From: Burkholderiaceae bacterium
Lineage (GTDB): Bacteria > Pseudomonadota > Gammaproteobacteria > Burkholderiales > Burkholderiaceae_C
Direction: 5' to 3'
DNA length: 64,000 bases
NCBI GenBank assembly: GCA_014879745.1
Contig: JACSRM010000245.1
Coordinates: 1-64,000, forward strand
Both the position numbers and the translations under genes were made by a program. Below are positions 1-8,437 of the stretch, piece after piece (within the stretch, counting starts at the first letter, position 1; each line of letters opens with the position of its first letter). A model generated the notes under the pieces. It was not told where the DNA came from. It was given only the letters and a program-made list of their open reading frames with translations, and did not search any database.

Positions 1-605
1 TCCTCGAGGAAAGCGAGGGCGACGTCGCCGGCATCCGCAGCGCGTCGCTCAAGATCGAGGGCGAGTACGCCTTCGGCCTGCTGCGCACCGAGACCGGCGT
101 GCATCGCCTCGTTCGCAAGAGCCCGTTCGATTCGTCGGGCGGGCGCCACACGTCGTTCGCGAGCGTCTTCGTCTATCCCGAGATCGACGACTCGATCGAG
201 ATCGAGATCAACCCGGCCGACGTGCGCACCGACACCTACCGCGCGAGCGGCGCCGGCGGCCAGCACATCAACAAGACCGATTCGGCGGTGCGGCTGACGC
301 ACATCCCGACCGGCATCGTCGTGCAGTGCCAGAACGACCGCAGCCAGCACCGCAACCGCGACGAGGCGTGGCAGATGCTGCGCTCGCGCCTGTACGAGCA
401 CGAGTTGCGCAAGCAGCAGGAGCAGCAGCAGAAGCTCGAGGACAGCAAGACCGACGTCGGCTGGGGCCACCAGATCCGCTCCTACGTGCTCGACAACAGC
501 CGCATCAAGGACCTGCGCACCGGCTTCGAGGTCTCGGCGACGCAGAAGGTGCTCGACGGCGACCTCGACGGCTTCATCGAGGCCAGCCTCAAGCAAGGCG
601 TTTGA
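1..605 (+). CDS. prfB: Peptide chain release factor 2, C-terminal part (5' end outside window)
   Basis: The frame is open from the first complete codon of the window (position 3) to the TGA at 603-605, so only the C-terminal ~200 residues are present. RF2 recognises UGA and UAA stop codons in the ribosomal A site and triggers release of the finished peptide. The catalytic loop is visible as [19 protein letters not shown], with the universal GGQ encoded at 255-263. The preceding stretch [20 protein letters not shown] is typical of class I release factors. The RF2-specific programmed frameshift site near codon 25 would lie upstream of the window and cannot be examined. pepN starts 28 bases downstream on the same strand. 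The usual prfB partner lysS does not follow here. Confidence 0.97.
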   Translation, partial: LEESEGDVAGIRSASLKIEGEYAFGLLRTETGVHRLVRKSPFDSSGGRHTSFASVFVYPEIDDSIEIEINPADVRTDTYRASGAGGQHINKTDSAVRLTHIPTGIVVQCQNDRSQHRNRDEAWQMLRSRLYEHELRKQQEQQQKLEDSKTDVGWGHQIRSYVLDNSRIKDLRTGFEVSATQKVLDGDLDGFIEASLKQGV

Positions 606-633
606 AGGAACATGACAGAGACGGATTTCGGAC

Positions 634-3315
634 ATGGATGAAGGCACGCCCCACCTGATCCGCCGCGACGCGTATCGCGCGCCGGCGTACTGGATCCGCG
701 AGGTCGAGCTGAGCTTCGACCTCGACCCGGCGAAGACGATCGTCGCGAGCCGCATGCGCGTCGAGCGCAACACCGCCCTTGCCGCCGAGCCGCTGCGCCT
801 GCACGGCGAGGAACTGAACCTGCTGCGCGTGCAGGCCGACGGCCAGAGCGTCTCGTTTCGCAACGAGGACGGCATGCTCGTCATCGACGCGCCGGCCGCC
901 GATGTGTTCACGCTCGAGATCCGCAATACCTGCGCGCCCGAGCGCAACAGCGCGCTCTCCGGCCTCTACACCTCCGGCGGCGGGCTCTTCACGCAGTGCG
1001 AAGCGCAGGGTTTCCGGCGCATCACGTACTTTCTGGACCGGCCCGACGTGATGTGCGTCTACACCGTCACGCTGCGCGCGAACCGCAGCGCCTACCCGGT
1101 GCTGCTGTGCAACGGCAACCTCGTCGCACAGGGCGAGCTCGACGACGGCCGCCATTTCGCGACCTGGCACGACCCGTTCCCGAAGCCGAGCTACCTGTTC
1201 GCCCTTGTCGCCGCCGACCTCGTCGCGCGCGAGCAGCCGATCCGCACCCGCGCCGGGCGCGACCACCTGCTGCAGATCTACGTCCGCCGCCGCGATCTCG
1301 ACAAGACCGAGCACGCGATGAATTCGCTCATCGCGAGCATCGTCTGGGACGAGGCGCGCTTCGGCCTCGCGCTCGATCTCGAGCGCTTCATGATCGTCGC
1401 CGTCGGCGACTTCAACATGGGCGCGATGGAGAACAAGGGCCTCAATATCTTCAACACCGACTGCGTGCTCGCGAGCCCGAGCGTGGCGACCGACGACGAC
1501 TACGCCGGCATCGAGAGCATCGTCGGCCACGAGTATTTCCACAACTGGTCGGGCAATCGCGTCACCTGCCGCGACTGGTTCCAGCTCAGCCTGAAGGAAG
1601 GCCTGACGGTCTTTCGCGATCAGGAATTCAGCATGGACATGGCGGGCAGCGCGAGCGCGAGCGCCGTCAAACGCATCACCGACGTGCGCCAGTTGCGCTA
1701 CGCGCAGTTCCCGGAGGACGCCGGCCCGATGGCGCACGCGGTGCGCCCCGACGCCTACGTCGAGATCAGCAACTTCTACACGCCGACGGTCTACGAAAAG
1801 GGCGCCGAGGTCGTTCGCATGATGCAGACCCTCGTCGGCCGCGACGGCTTCGCGCGCGGCATGACGCTCTATGTGCAGCGCCACGACGGCCAGGCCGTGA
1901 CCTGCGACGATTTTGCGCAGGCCATGGCCGACGCCAACCCCGGCAGCGCGCTGGCGGCGAATCTGGCCCAGTTCGAACGCTGGTATTCGCAGCCCGGAAC
2001 GCCGCGCGTGAATGCCCGCGGCCGCTACGACGCGCCAAGCCGCAGCTATACGCTGGCGCTCGATCAGCAGCTTCCCGCGACGAGCGGCACCGCCGCGCAG
2101 CCGCTCGTGATTCCGGTTCGCGTCGGGCTGCTGACGAGCGATGGCCGCCCGATCGCATTGCGGCTCGAAGGCGAGGCGGCGCCCGCCGAGCCGGTCTTCG
2201 AGCGCGTGCTGGTGCTCGACGCCGGGCGCAACTTCTTCACCTTCGTCGATATCGATGCCGAGCCCGTGCCGTCGCTGCTGCGCGGCTTCTCGGCGCCGGT
2301 GATCCTGTCCGACACGCTGGGCGACGCCGAGCTGCTGACGCTGCTGCAGCACGACAGCGACGCCTTCAATCGCTGGGAGGCCGGACAGCGCATGGCGCTT
2401 TCCCGGCTGCTCGGCGCGCTGCGCGAGGGCCGCGCGCCGCTGCTCGACGCCGCATTCGCGCAGGCCATGCGCGGCGTGCTGCGCGACCCGCAGCTCGACC
2501 CCGCGTTCAAGGCGCTGCTGCTCACGCTGCCGAGCGAGAGCTATATCGCCGAGCAGCTCGACGCGGTCGACCCGCCGGCGATCCATGCCGCGCGCCGCGC
2601 GCTGCAGCTCGAGCTTGCGCAGCACCTGCGCGACGATTGGCATCGGGCTTACGAGTCGCACCGCGTCAATGGCCCCTACTCGCCCGACGCCGCATCGGCC
2701 GGCCGCCGCTCGCTCGCCAGCCTCGCGCTCGCGATGGCCTGCCTCGACGCGCAGCAGCACGGCGACGCCGAATGGCCCGAGCGCGCGGCGAGGCTGGCGC
2801 GCGACGCGACCAACATGACCGATCGCCTCGGCGCCGTCGATGCGCTGATCTTCGCGCGCAGCCCGCTCGCCGACGCCGCGCTCGCGCACTTTTACGCCCT
2901 CTTTCGCAACGAGCCCGACGTCATCGACAAATGGTTCGCGCTGCAGGCGTGCATGCCCGAGCACGAAGGCAGCGTCCTTGCGCGCGTGCGCGAGCTGCTG
3001 CGCCACCCGGACTTTTCGCTGCGCAATCCGAACCGCGTGCGCAGCCTGATCGGCAGGTTCTGCAACGCCAACCGGGCCGCCTTCCACCGCACCGATGGCG
3101 CCGGCTATGCCTTCTGGGCCGATCGCGTGATCGAGCTCGACGCCGTCAACCCGCAGCTCGCGTCGCGCATCGCCCGCGCGATGGACCGCTGGCGCGTGCT
3201 CGTCGAGCCGTATCGCGCCGCGGCGCGCGAGGCGCTGGCGCGCGTTGCGGCCCGGCCCGACCTCTCCAACGACGTGCGCGAGATCGTCGAGCGCGCGCTC
3301 GCGGCGCCCGCCTGA
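634..3315 (+). CDS. pepN: Aminopeptidase N (M1 family zinc metallopeptidase)
   Basis: An 893-residue cytoplasmic M1 aminopeptidase that removes N-terminal residues from peptides in the last steps of intracellular protein turnover. The exopeptidase signature GAMEN lies at residues 263-267. The zinc site HEYFH is at 299-303, with the third ligand Glu322 in LKEGLTVFRDQEF. Length and layout match the bacterial/plant-type PepN (about 870-890 residues). The ATG at 634 is preferred because the N-terminus (residues DEGTPHLIRRDAYRAPAYWI) aligns with the family's usual start. The ribosome-binding site in front of it is weak; a better one (GAAGGAA at 604-610) sits before an out-of-frame ATG. It lies immediately downstream of prfB. 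Confidence 0.97.
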   Translation: MDEGTPHLIRRDAYRAPAYWIREVELSFDLDPAKTIVASRMRVERNTALAAEPLRLHGEELNLLRVQADGQSVSFRNEDGMLVIDAPAADVFTLEIRNTCAPERNSALSGLYTSGGGLFTQCEAQGFRRITYFLDRPDVMCVYTVTLRANRSAYPVLLCNGNLVAQGELDDGRHFATWHDPFPKPSYLFALVAADLVAREQPIRTRAGRDHLLQIYVRRRDLDKTEHAMNSLIASIVWDEARFGLALDLERFMIVAVGDFNMGAMENKGLNIFNTDCVLASPSVATDDDYAGIESIVGHEYFHNWSGNRVTCRDWFQLSLKEGLTVFRDQEFSMDMAGSASASAVKRITDVRQLRYAQFPEDAGPMAHAVRPDAYVEISNFYTPTVYEKGAEVVRMMQTLVGRDGFARGMTLYVQRHDGQAVTCDDFAQAMADANPGSALAANLAQFERWYSQPGTPRVNARGRYDAPSRSYTLALDQQLPATSGTAAQPLVIPVRVGLLTSDGRPIALRLEGEAAPAEPVFERVLVLDAGRNFFTFVDIDAEPVPSLLRGFSAPVILSDTLGDAELLTLLQHDSDAFNRWEAGQRMALSRLLGALREGRAPLLDAAFAQAMRGVLRDPQLDPAFKALLLTLPSESYIAEQLDAVDPPAIHAARRALQLELAQHLRDDWHRAYESHRVNGPYSPDAASAGRRSLASLALAMACLDAQQHGDAEWPERAARLARDATNMTDRLGAVDALIFARSPLADAALAHFYALFRNEPDVIDKWFALQACMPEHEGSVLARVRELLRHPDFSLRNPNRVRSLIGRFCNANRAAFHRTDGAGYAFWADRVIELDAVNPQLASRIARAMDRWRVLVEPYRAAAREALARVAARPDLSNDVREIVERALAAPA

Positions 3316-3353
3316 CGCAAACACCAACGCTGCCCGAACCGAGGACACCCGCC

Positions 3354-4613
3354 ATGCCACGCAAGAACGCCTTCTACGCCCAGTCCGGCGGCGTCACCGC
3401 CGTCATCAACGCCTCCGCCTGCGGCGTGATCGAGACCGCGCGCCAGCACAAGGACAAGATCGGCAAGGTCTTCGCCGGCCGCAACGGCATCATCGGCGCG
3501 CTGACCGAGGACCTGATCGACACCGGCAAGGAAAGCGCGGCGGCGATCCGCGGCCTGCGCAGCACGCCGGCCGGCGCGTTCGGCTCGTGCCGCTACAAGC
3601 TGAAGTCGCTCGACGCCAATCGGCCCGAGTACGAGCGGCTGATCGAGGTTTTTCGCGCCCACGATATCGGCTACTTCTTCTACAACGGCGGCGGCGATTC
3701 GGCCGACACCTGCTTCAAGGTGAGCCAGCTGTCGCAGACGATGGGCTATCCGGTCCAGGCGATCCACGTTCCGAAGACGGTCGACAACGACCTGCCGATC
3801 ACCGACTGCTGCCCCGGCTTCGGCTCGGTCGCGAAGTACGTCGCCGTCTCGGCGCTCGAGGCGTCGTTCGACGTGCGGTCGATGGCGCGCACCTCGACCA
3901 AGGTCTTCGTCCTCGAGGTCATGGGCCGCCACGCCGGCTGGATCGCCGCCGCCGGCGGGCTGATCGAGGACCACGGCATCCCGGTCGTCGTGCTGTTCCC
4001 CGAGATCGCATTCGACCGCGCGAAGTTCGTCGCCCGCGTCGACCAGCTCGTCAAGACCCACGGCTACTGCACCGTCGTCGTCTCCGAGGGCTGCCACACC
4101 GAGGACGGCAAGTTCCTCGCCGAACAGGGCACGCGCGACGCCTTCGGCCACGCCCAGCTCGGCGGCGCCGCGCCGGTCATCGCCGGCATCGTGAAGGACG
4201 CGCTCGGCCACAAGTTCCACTGGGCTGTCGCCGACTATCTGCAGCGCTCGGCGCGCCACATCGCGTCGGCGACCGACGTGAAGCAGGCCTACGAGGTCGG
4301 CGCCAGGGCGGTCGAGCTTGCGCTGGCCGGCCACAACGCGGTGATGCCGACGATCGAGCGCACGTCGGATGCGCCGTACCGCTACCGCATCGGCACCGCG
4401 GCGCTCGCGAAGGTCGCCAACGTCGAGAAGTTCATGCCGCGCGACTTCATCACGAAGGACGGCTTCGGCATCACCGACAAGTGCAAGCGCTACCTCGCGC
4501 CGCTGATCCGCGGCGAGGACTATCCCGTGTACGCCAGTGACGGCCTGCCGAAATATGTGACGCTGAAGAACGTCGCGGTGCCGAAGAAACTGCCCGGATT
4601 CGCGCTGAAGTAG
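3354..4613 (+). CDS. 6-phosphofructokinase, probably pyrophosphate-dependent
   Basis: A 419-residue PfkA-superfamily enzyme phosphorylating fructose 6-phosphate. The N-terminal phosphate-binding loop reads YAQSGGVTAVINAS, and the substrate loop is PKTVDND (residues 140-146) with catalytic Asp144. At the donor-selecting positions it has Asp115 in NGGGDS and Lys141 in PKTVDND. ATP-dependent enzymes carry Gly at both places (GGDGS and PGTIDND), whereas Asp plus Lys marks the pyrophosphate-dependent group. The assignment to a PPi donor is therefore inference from known family signatures. A PPi enzyme would be reversible and energy-saving, which would fit the pyruvate:ferredoxin oxidoreductase cluster further along. 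Start is the ATG at 3354, 38 bases after pepN. Confidence 0.92.
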   Translation: MPRKNAFYAQSGGVTAVINASACGVIETARQHKDKIGKVFAGRNGIIGALTEDLIDTGKESAAAIRGLRSTPAGAFGSCRYKLKSLDANRPEYERLIEVFRAHDIGYFFYNGGGDSADTCFKVSQLSQTMGYPVQAIHVPKTVDNDLPITDCCPGFGSVAKYVAVSALEASFDVRSMARTSTKVFVLEVMGRHAGWIAAAGGLIEDHGIPVVVLFPEIAFDRAKFVARVDQLVKTHGYCTVVVSEGCHTEDGKFLAEQGTRDAFGHAQLGGAAPVIAGIVKDALGHKFHWAVADYLQRSARHIASATDVKQAYEVGARAVELALAGHNAVMPTIERTSDAPYRYRIGTAALAKVANVEKFMPRDFITKDGFGITDKCKRYLAPLIRGEDYPVYASDGLPKYVTLKNVAVPKKLPGFALK

Positions 4614-4647
4614 CGCCGCCGCGACCGAAGCGGCGCAGGCGCTTTGA

Positions 4648-4653
4648 TAGAAT
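4648..4653 (+). promoter_or_regulatory. Probable -10 element of the tRNA-Thr promoter
   Basis: TAGAAT sits 12 bases before the first base of the tRNA, the spacing expected for a -10 box with a short 5' leader. No convincing -35 hexamer is visible 16-18 bases upstream, so transcription could also read through from the phosphofructokinase gene. Confidence 0.45.
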
Positions 4654-4664
4654 GCGCGGCTTTC

Positions 4665-4740
4665 GCCGGTGTAGCTCAGTTGGTAGAGCAGCGCATTCGT
4701 AATGCGAAGGTCGGGAGTTCGACTCTCTTCACCGGCACCA
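4665..4740 (+). tRNA. tRNA-Thr (anticodon CGT)
   Basis: A complete 76-base cloverleaf. The acceptor arm GCCGGTG pairs with CACCGGC, followed by encoded ACCA. The D-arm is GCTC...GAGC, the anticodon loop is TTCGTAA with CGT at 4698-4700, and the T-arm contains GTTCGAC. The anticodon arm GCGCATTCGTAATGCGAAGG is the same as in enterobacterial tRNA-Thr(CGT). It decodes ACG, a common threonine codon in this GC-rich genome. The CCA end is genomically encoded. Confidence 0.98.
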
Positions 4741-4751
4741 GTCAAGGAAAC

Positions 4752-4787
4752 CGCTACGCCCGGCAGACACCGGGCGTAGCGCGTTTT
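4752..4787 (+). terminator. Rho-independent terminator after tRNA-Thr
   Basis: A perfect 12-bp stem (CGCTACGCCCGG at 4752-4763 with CCGGGCGTAGCG at 4770-4781) encloses a six-base loop CAGACA and is followed by CGTTTT. It begins 12 bases after the tRNA 3' end and is the clearest intrinsic terminator in the window. Confidence 0.9.
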
Positions 4788-4953
4788 CGAGGTCAGCGAT
4801 CAAAGACCCTGTGAGGGGTCGGCGGGGCGTGTCTGGGGCCTATCCGGTGACACAGTTCCCTTTGAAGGCGACCCTGACGGACGCAGCGATAGCTGCCCTG
4901 CTCCCTCGGGCCGCGGCCCATCGTCAAGGCCGACGACGCGCGCGATCCGTGCC

Positions 4954-5178
4954 TCACGGCGCTGCGGCGTCCTGCGCCGGGAGAATGTGACGCGCCGCGA
5001 GGCCAGCACGCATCTCGACAACGACCACGCCTGTGGATGACCGGGCAGCAAGGCACCAAGCCGCTCTTCTTGTTGCAGCCGTCGGCGAGAGCACCAGCGC
5101 GGGGCGACGGCCTGCCTGCTCGTGCCGCGCCTGCGGCGCGATGTCCAGCCAGACCACATCGCCACGGTCCGCGGCATG
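4954..5178 (-). pseudogene. Decayed MazF/PemK-type endoribonuclease toxin
   Basis: Three pieces of a MazF-like toxin can be read in order on the minus strand but in different frames. From about 5169 down to 5083, frame one gives the MazF N-terminal hallmark (RGDVVWLDIAPQ, then HEQAGRRPALVLSP). After a frameshift the next frame gives NKKSGLVPCCPVI, which matches the segment that follows in intact MazF. A further shift or internal deletion leads to VVVVEMRAGLAAR, resembling the family's C-terminal helix, ending at a stop at 4954. Intact MazF is about 110 residues and cleaves mRNA. This copy lacks a usable start in frame with RGDVV and has lost most of its middle, so it cannot be functional. It lies downstream of the TRAP genes and just upstream of the matching antitoxin fragment on the same strand. 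Precise boundaries are approximate. Confidence 0.72.
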
Positions 5179-5188
5179 GGCCTCGCCA

Positions 5189-5285
5189 CCACACCTCGGG
5201 CCCCACGGCCCGCCCTTCCAGGACCGGGCCCTTGCTGGTTCACCGGTGTCATCCCGGCCAGCAGGCTCTCGCGGCTTTCGCGCGC
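5189..5285 (-). pseudogene. Decayed MazE-type antitoxin, C-terminal fragment
   Basis: Immediately upstream (minus strand) of the MazF remnant are two short pieces typical of the C-terminus of MazE antitoxins. One is ESLLAGMTPVNQQ, matching the usual L-LLAGITPEN segment; the other is AVGPEVW at 5189-5209 in another frame, matching the family's terminal GxAVGxEVW. In intact mazEF pairs this terminal tryptophan is followed by a stop overlapping the toxin start; here the stop is lost (TGG TGG). I see no recognisable AbrB-type DNA-binding N-terminus upstream, so the antitoxin is truncated as well as shifted. The call depends largely on its position next to the clearer MazF remnant. Confidence 0.55.
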
Positions 5286-5372
5286 CGGTTCCATGACCCG
5301 TCGGCGCGAATCCGGCTCGCTGTCTCGCCGCCAGACTCGCTCCAGCCCGCCGCTGTGCAGCGGCAAGTCCCG

Positions 5373-6689
5373 CTACTTCACGAGCAGATTCGGCAGCCAC
5401 GTCCCGACCGACGGCGCGACGAGCAGCAGGGCGAGGACCAGCAGTTCGAGCCCGAGAAAAGGCGCCGCGGCGCGGTAGACCTCGCCGAGCGTGATCTGCG
5501 GCGGCGCGACGCCCTTCATGACGAACAGCAGCAGGCCGAACGGCGGCGTGAGGAAGCCGATCTCCATCGTCAGCAGGTACAGCACGCCGAGCCACAGCAG
5601 GTCGATGCCGGCGTGCTGCGCGAGCGGGATGAAGAGCGGGATCGTGATCATCAGCATGCTGACCTGATCGACGAAGCAGCCGAGGAAGAGCAGGATCAGC
5701 ACCATGCCGACGACGAGGCCGAAGGCCGACAGGCCGGAGTTGGCGACGAGGTCGACGAGGCCGTCGGTCGCGCCCGAGAAGGCGAGAATCTGCGAGAACG
5801 TGACCGACGCGGCGATGATGAAGAGCGTCATGACGCTCACGCGCGCCGTCTCGCGCAGCGAGATCGTCAGGTTCTTCCACGTCAGCGACCGGTAGCCGAT
5901 CGCCGCCAGCGCCGACGCGACGCAGCCGAGCGCGGCCGATTCGGTCGGTGTCGCGATGCCGCCGACGAGACTGCCGACGACGGCGATGAAGACGATCGAC
6001 AGCGGCAGCACGTCGCGCACGAAGGGCTTGTAGCGCGCCCAGCCCGCGACCTGAGGCGAGTCGTCGCGCGGCGAGCGTTCCGGATGGATCAGGCACGCGC
6101 CGAGGATGTAGCCGATGAAGAGCACCGCCATGATGAGCGCCGGCACGATGCCTGCGATCAACAGCTTCGAGATCGAGATGCCCGCGAGGCTGCCCAGCAG
6201 CACGGCGAGCGCCGACGGCGGGATCAGCATCGCGATTCCGCCGGTCGCCATGATCGGCCCCATCGCAAGCCGCGGGTCGTAGCCGCGCTTGAGCATCTCG
6301 GGCAGCAGCGCGCTGCCGAGCATCGCGGTGTTGGCGAGCGACGATCCCGACAGCGCGGCAAACACCGTGCCGCCGCAGACGCTGACGATAGGCAGCCGGC
6401 CCGGCACCTTCGCGATCAGCTTCTCGATCGCGTCGATCGCGCGAAACGCGACGCCGCTGTGCAGCAGGATCTCGCCCATCAGGATGAACAGCGGGATCGG
6501 CGCGAGCGAGTAGTTCGTCAGCGCCGTCACCGAGTTGCGCACCATCTGCGCGAGGCCCGCCTCGCCGCCGAGGAACACCATCGCGCCGATGATGTTGACG
6601 GCGAAGAACGTGAACGCCACCGGCAGCCCGAGCGCGAGGAAGCCGCACAGCGGCAGCAGCATCAGCAGCAGCGCGGTGTGCCACGCCAT
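5373..6689 (-). CDS. dctM: TRAP transporter large permease subunit (DctM)
   Basis: A 438-residue, very hydrophobic protein with roughly a dozen membrane segments, the ion-coupled large permease of a tripartite ATP-independent periplasmic transporter. Family hallmarks include the opening LPLCGFLALGLPVAFTFF, the motif PIPLFILMGEILLHSG, and the segment LSGSSLANTAMLGSALLPEM followed by GIAMLIPPSALAVLLG. It works with the small membrane subunit DctQ and the periplasmic binding protein DctP, encoded just upstream on the same strand in the order dctP-dctQ-dctM. The ATG at 6689 has a strong ribosome-binding site (GGGAGGG) about nine bases away. Substrate cannot be read from the permease; C4-dicarboxylates or other organic acids are usual for the family. 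Confidence 0.95.
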   Translation of the reverse strand: MAWHTALLLMLLPLCGFLALGLPVAFTFFAVNIIGAMVFLGGEAGLAQMVRNSVTALTNYSLAPIPLFILMGEILLHSGVAFRAIDAIEKLIAKVPGRLPIVSVCGGTVFAALSGSSLANTAMLGSALLPEMLKRGYDPRLAMGPIMATGGIAMLIPPSALAVLLGSLAGISISKLLIAGIVPALIMAVLFIGYILGACLIHPERSPRDDSPQVAGWARYKPFVRDVLPLSIVFIAVVGSLVGGIATPTESAALGCVASALAAIGYRSLTWKNLTISLRETARVSVMTLFIIAASVTFSQILAFSGATDGLVDLVANSGLSAFGLVVGMVLILLFLGCFVDQVSMLMITIPLFIPLAQHAGIDLLWLGVLYLLTMEIGFLTPPFGLLLFVMKGVAPPQITLGEVYRAAAPFLGLELLVLALLLVAPSVGTWLPNLLVK

Positions 6690-6764
6690 CGCGTCAGCCC
6701 TCCCCCACCGCGGCGCAAGCTGTCCGCGACGCGCGCACGGCGAAGGTCGGCGCGCCGGCCGGCA

Positions 6765-7259
6765 TCACAGATCGGGCGCCGGGACGACGTCGTCCTCGCC
6801 GACGACGAGGCGGCGCGCGAACTCGGCTGCCAGCAGCGCCATCGAGACGACGATCACCGCGTAAAGCCACCACTCGGGGAAGACGACCGTCTTGAGCACC
6901 GTGTTGTGGCCCGCCCACGAGCGGTACGTGACGAGCACCGAGAAGGCCAGCAGCGTCAGGCACACCGCGAGGCCGACGGCGTCGGTCGCGCGGCGCAGCG
7001 GATGGCGCAGCGCCGACGGCATCGCGTTGACGAGGAAGTCGACCCGCACGTGGCCGTTTTGCCGCAGCAGCCACGGCGCGGCGAGGAAGGTCGCGGCAAA
7101 CAGCACGTACTCGACGATCTCGGCCAGTCCGTTGAGCGTGCCGCCGCCCAGGCTGCGAACGATCACGTCCCACGACGTGGCGACGGCGACGAGCCCGAAG
7201 GCGGCGCCGGCCGCCACGCCGAGGATGTCGAGCAGCCGCTCGTAGGCGCTGCCGCGCAT
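6765..7259 (-). CDS. dctQ: TRAP transporter small permease subunit (DctQ)
   Basis: A 164-residue membrane protein with four predicted transmembrane helices, the small subunit that pairs with DctM and helps receive the loaded binding protein. The family region NGLAEIVEYVLFAATFLAAP and the following HVRVDFLVNAMP are typical of DctQ proteins. It lies 12 bases after the dctP stop and 75 bases before the dctM start, all on the minus strand, so the three subunits form one transcription unit. The ribosome-binding site is weak (GGACG), suggesting translation coupled to dctP. Confidence 0.93.
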   Translation of the reverse strand: MRGSAYERLLDILGVAAGAAFGLVAVATSWDVIVRSLGGGTLNGLAEIVEYVLFAATFLAAPWLLRQNGHVRVDFLVNAMPSALRHPLRRATDAVGLAVCLTLLAFSVLVTYRSWAGHNTVLKTVVFPEWWLYAVIVVSMALLAAEFARRLVVGEDDVVPAPDL

Positions 7260-7271
7260 CGTGGCGTCCGC

Positions 7272-8243
7272 TCAGCGCCCGGTCAGCGCCTTGCGCAGTT
7301 CGTCGACCTGCTGCGGCGCCACTTCCTTGATGTAGGCCCAGCCGGCGTCCCGCGCGGTGTCGAGCCAGACCTGGCGGTCCTTGCCCTCGAAGGCGATCGT
7401 CTTGATGCCGGCGTCGGCCTGGCGCTTGCGCTCCTCGGCGTTGATCTTCGCGTTGTCGGCCCCGTTGGCGGCCTCGATCTCGAGCGCGATGCGCTGCAGC
7501 AGCGCGCGCTGCTTGTCGTCGAGCTTCTTGTTCCAGGTGTCGAGGTTGACGAGGAAGTTCACGTCGACGTTGTAGAAGCCCGGATCGACGCGGTACTTCG
7601 TCTTCTCCTGCCAGCCGAGGTCGAAGATGCCCTGGATCGGCCAGCCGTAGCCGTCGATCACGCCGCGCTCGAGCGCGGTGTAGACCTCGCCGGGGGCGGT
7701 CTGCACGAGGTTCGCGCCGAGCGCGGCGAAGAACGCGCGATAGACCGGCGTCACGCGGATCGTCAGGCCGTGCAGGTCGGGCTTCGTGATCGGCTTGTTG
7801 ACGTAGAGGTGAAACGGCACGCCGTCGCCGGTGCGGGCGAGGTAGTAGGCGTTGAGCTTCTCGTTGTGCAGCTTGTTGATGTAGGCCCAGCCGCCGTTCT
7901 TGCGCTGCTCCTGGATGCTGATCTCGGAGAGCTTCAACGCGTCCGCCGCCGGCATCAGGTTGGTGTAGAACGCGCCGGTCGCGTTGCCGATGTCGACGAT
8001 GCCGTTCTTCACCGCGTTGCCGACCTCGAACGGCGGCATCGCCTTCGGGCCGCCGATGTAGTTGATCCGCACCAGCCCCTTGCCCTCCTCGTTGACCTTC
8101 TTGATGAAGGCCTCGAACGGCCGCGAAAACGACGTCCCCTCCTGAAAACCGCTCACCGCGCGCAGCGTCACCTGCTCGGCCGAAACCGGTTGCACTGCCA
8201 CCCACGCCATCACGACAGCGGCGCATGCAGACTTGAACATCAT
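7272..8243 (-). CDS. dctP: TRAP transporter periplasmic substrate-binding protein (DctP)
   Basis: A 323-residue secreted receptor. A signal peptide (MMFKSACAAVVMAWVAVQPV, cleavage near SAEQ) precedes a TRAP-type fold. Recognisable DctP segments include FEAFIKKVNEEGKGLVRINY, the ligand-binding strand GLTIRVTPVYRAFFAALGA with the arginine that usually holds the substrate carboxylate, and EVYTALERGVIDGYGWPIQG. It captures an organic acid in the periplasm for DctQM. The start at 8243 is chosen because AAGGAG lies eight bases upstream and the signal peptide begins there. The frame continues upstream but without protein-like content. A TAGAAT -10-like element is present at 8296-8301 (minus strand) with no clear -35. 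Confidence 0.95.
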   Translation of the reverse strand: MMFKSACAAVVMAWVAVQPVSAEQVTLRAVSGFQEGTSFSRPFEAFIKKVNEEGKGLVRINYIGGPKAMPPFEVGNAVKNGIVDIGNATGAFYTNLMPAADALKLSEISIQEQRKNGGWAYINKLHNEKLNAYYLARTGDGVPFHLYVNKPITKPDLHGLTIRVTPVYRAFFAALGANLVQTAPGEVYTALERGVIDGYGWPIQGIFDLGWQEKTKYRVDPGFYNVDVNFLVNLDTWNKKLDDKQRALLQRIALEIEAANGADNAKINAEERKRQADAGIKTIAFEGKDRQVWLDTARDAGWAYIKEVAPQQVDELRKALTGR

Positions 8244-8437
8244 CGGAAGGTCTCCTTGCAGCTGAGGCCGCTGCCGGGTTGCAACGGTGCGCCGGATTCT
8301 AGTGTCCGCATCGGGGCCGAGAGACCGAGCCGCGAGCAAGCCCGCAATCGCTGCAGGACGAACGGCGCGAGTGCTGCGTCGACTGCCGGGCAGCAAGGCA
8401 CGACGATGCCGACCGACCGCCGCGCGCCGCAACGCGC

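Noticed and set aside
1-605. RF2 programmed frameshift
   Set aside because: The site lies near codon 25 of prfB, upstream of the window start, so nothing can be said about it here.
604-633. Alternative short reading frame starting at the ATG at 612 after prfB with a good ribosome-binding site
   Set aside because: It is out of frame with pepN and has no protein-like content; the pepN family N-terminus starts at 634.
589-3360. A 923-codon open frame antisense to pepN
   Set aside because: It is rich in Arg, Ala, Gly, Val and His with no recognisable domain. It is a shadow of the real gene's GC-rich third positions, as are the similar long antisense frames opposite the phosphofructokinase, TRAP, FUSC, ABC-importer, waaA and nifJ genes.
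8386-8402. GGGCAGCAAGGCAC shared with the mazF remnant at 5042-5055
   Set aside because: Only 14 bases match and the surrounding frames show no MazF segments. Chance similarity is the simplest reading.
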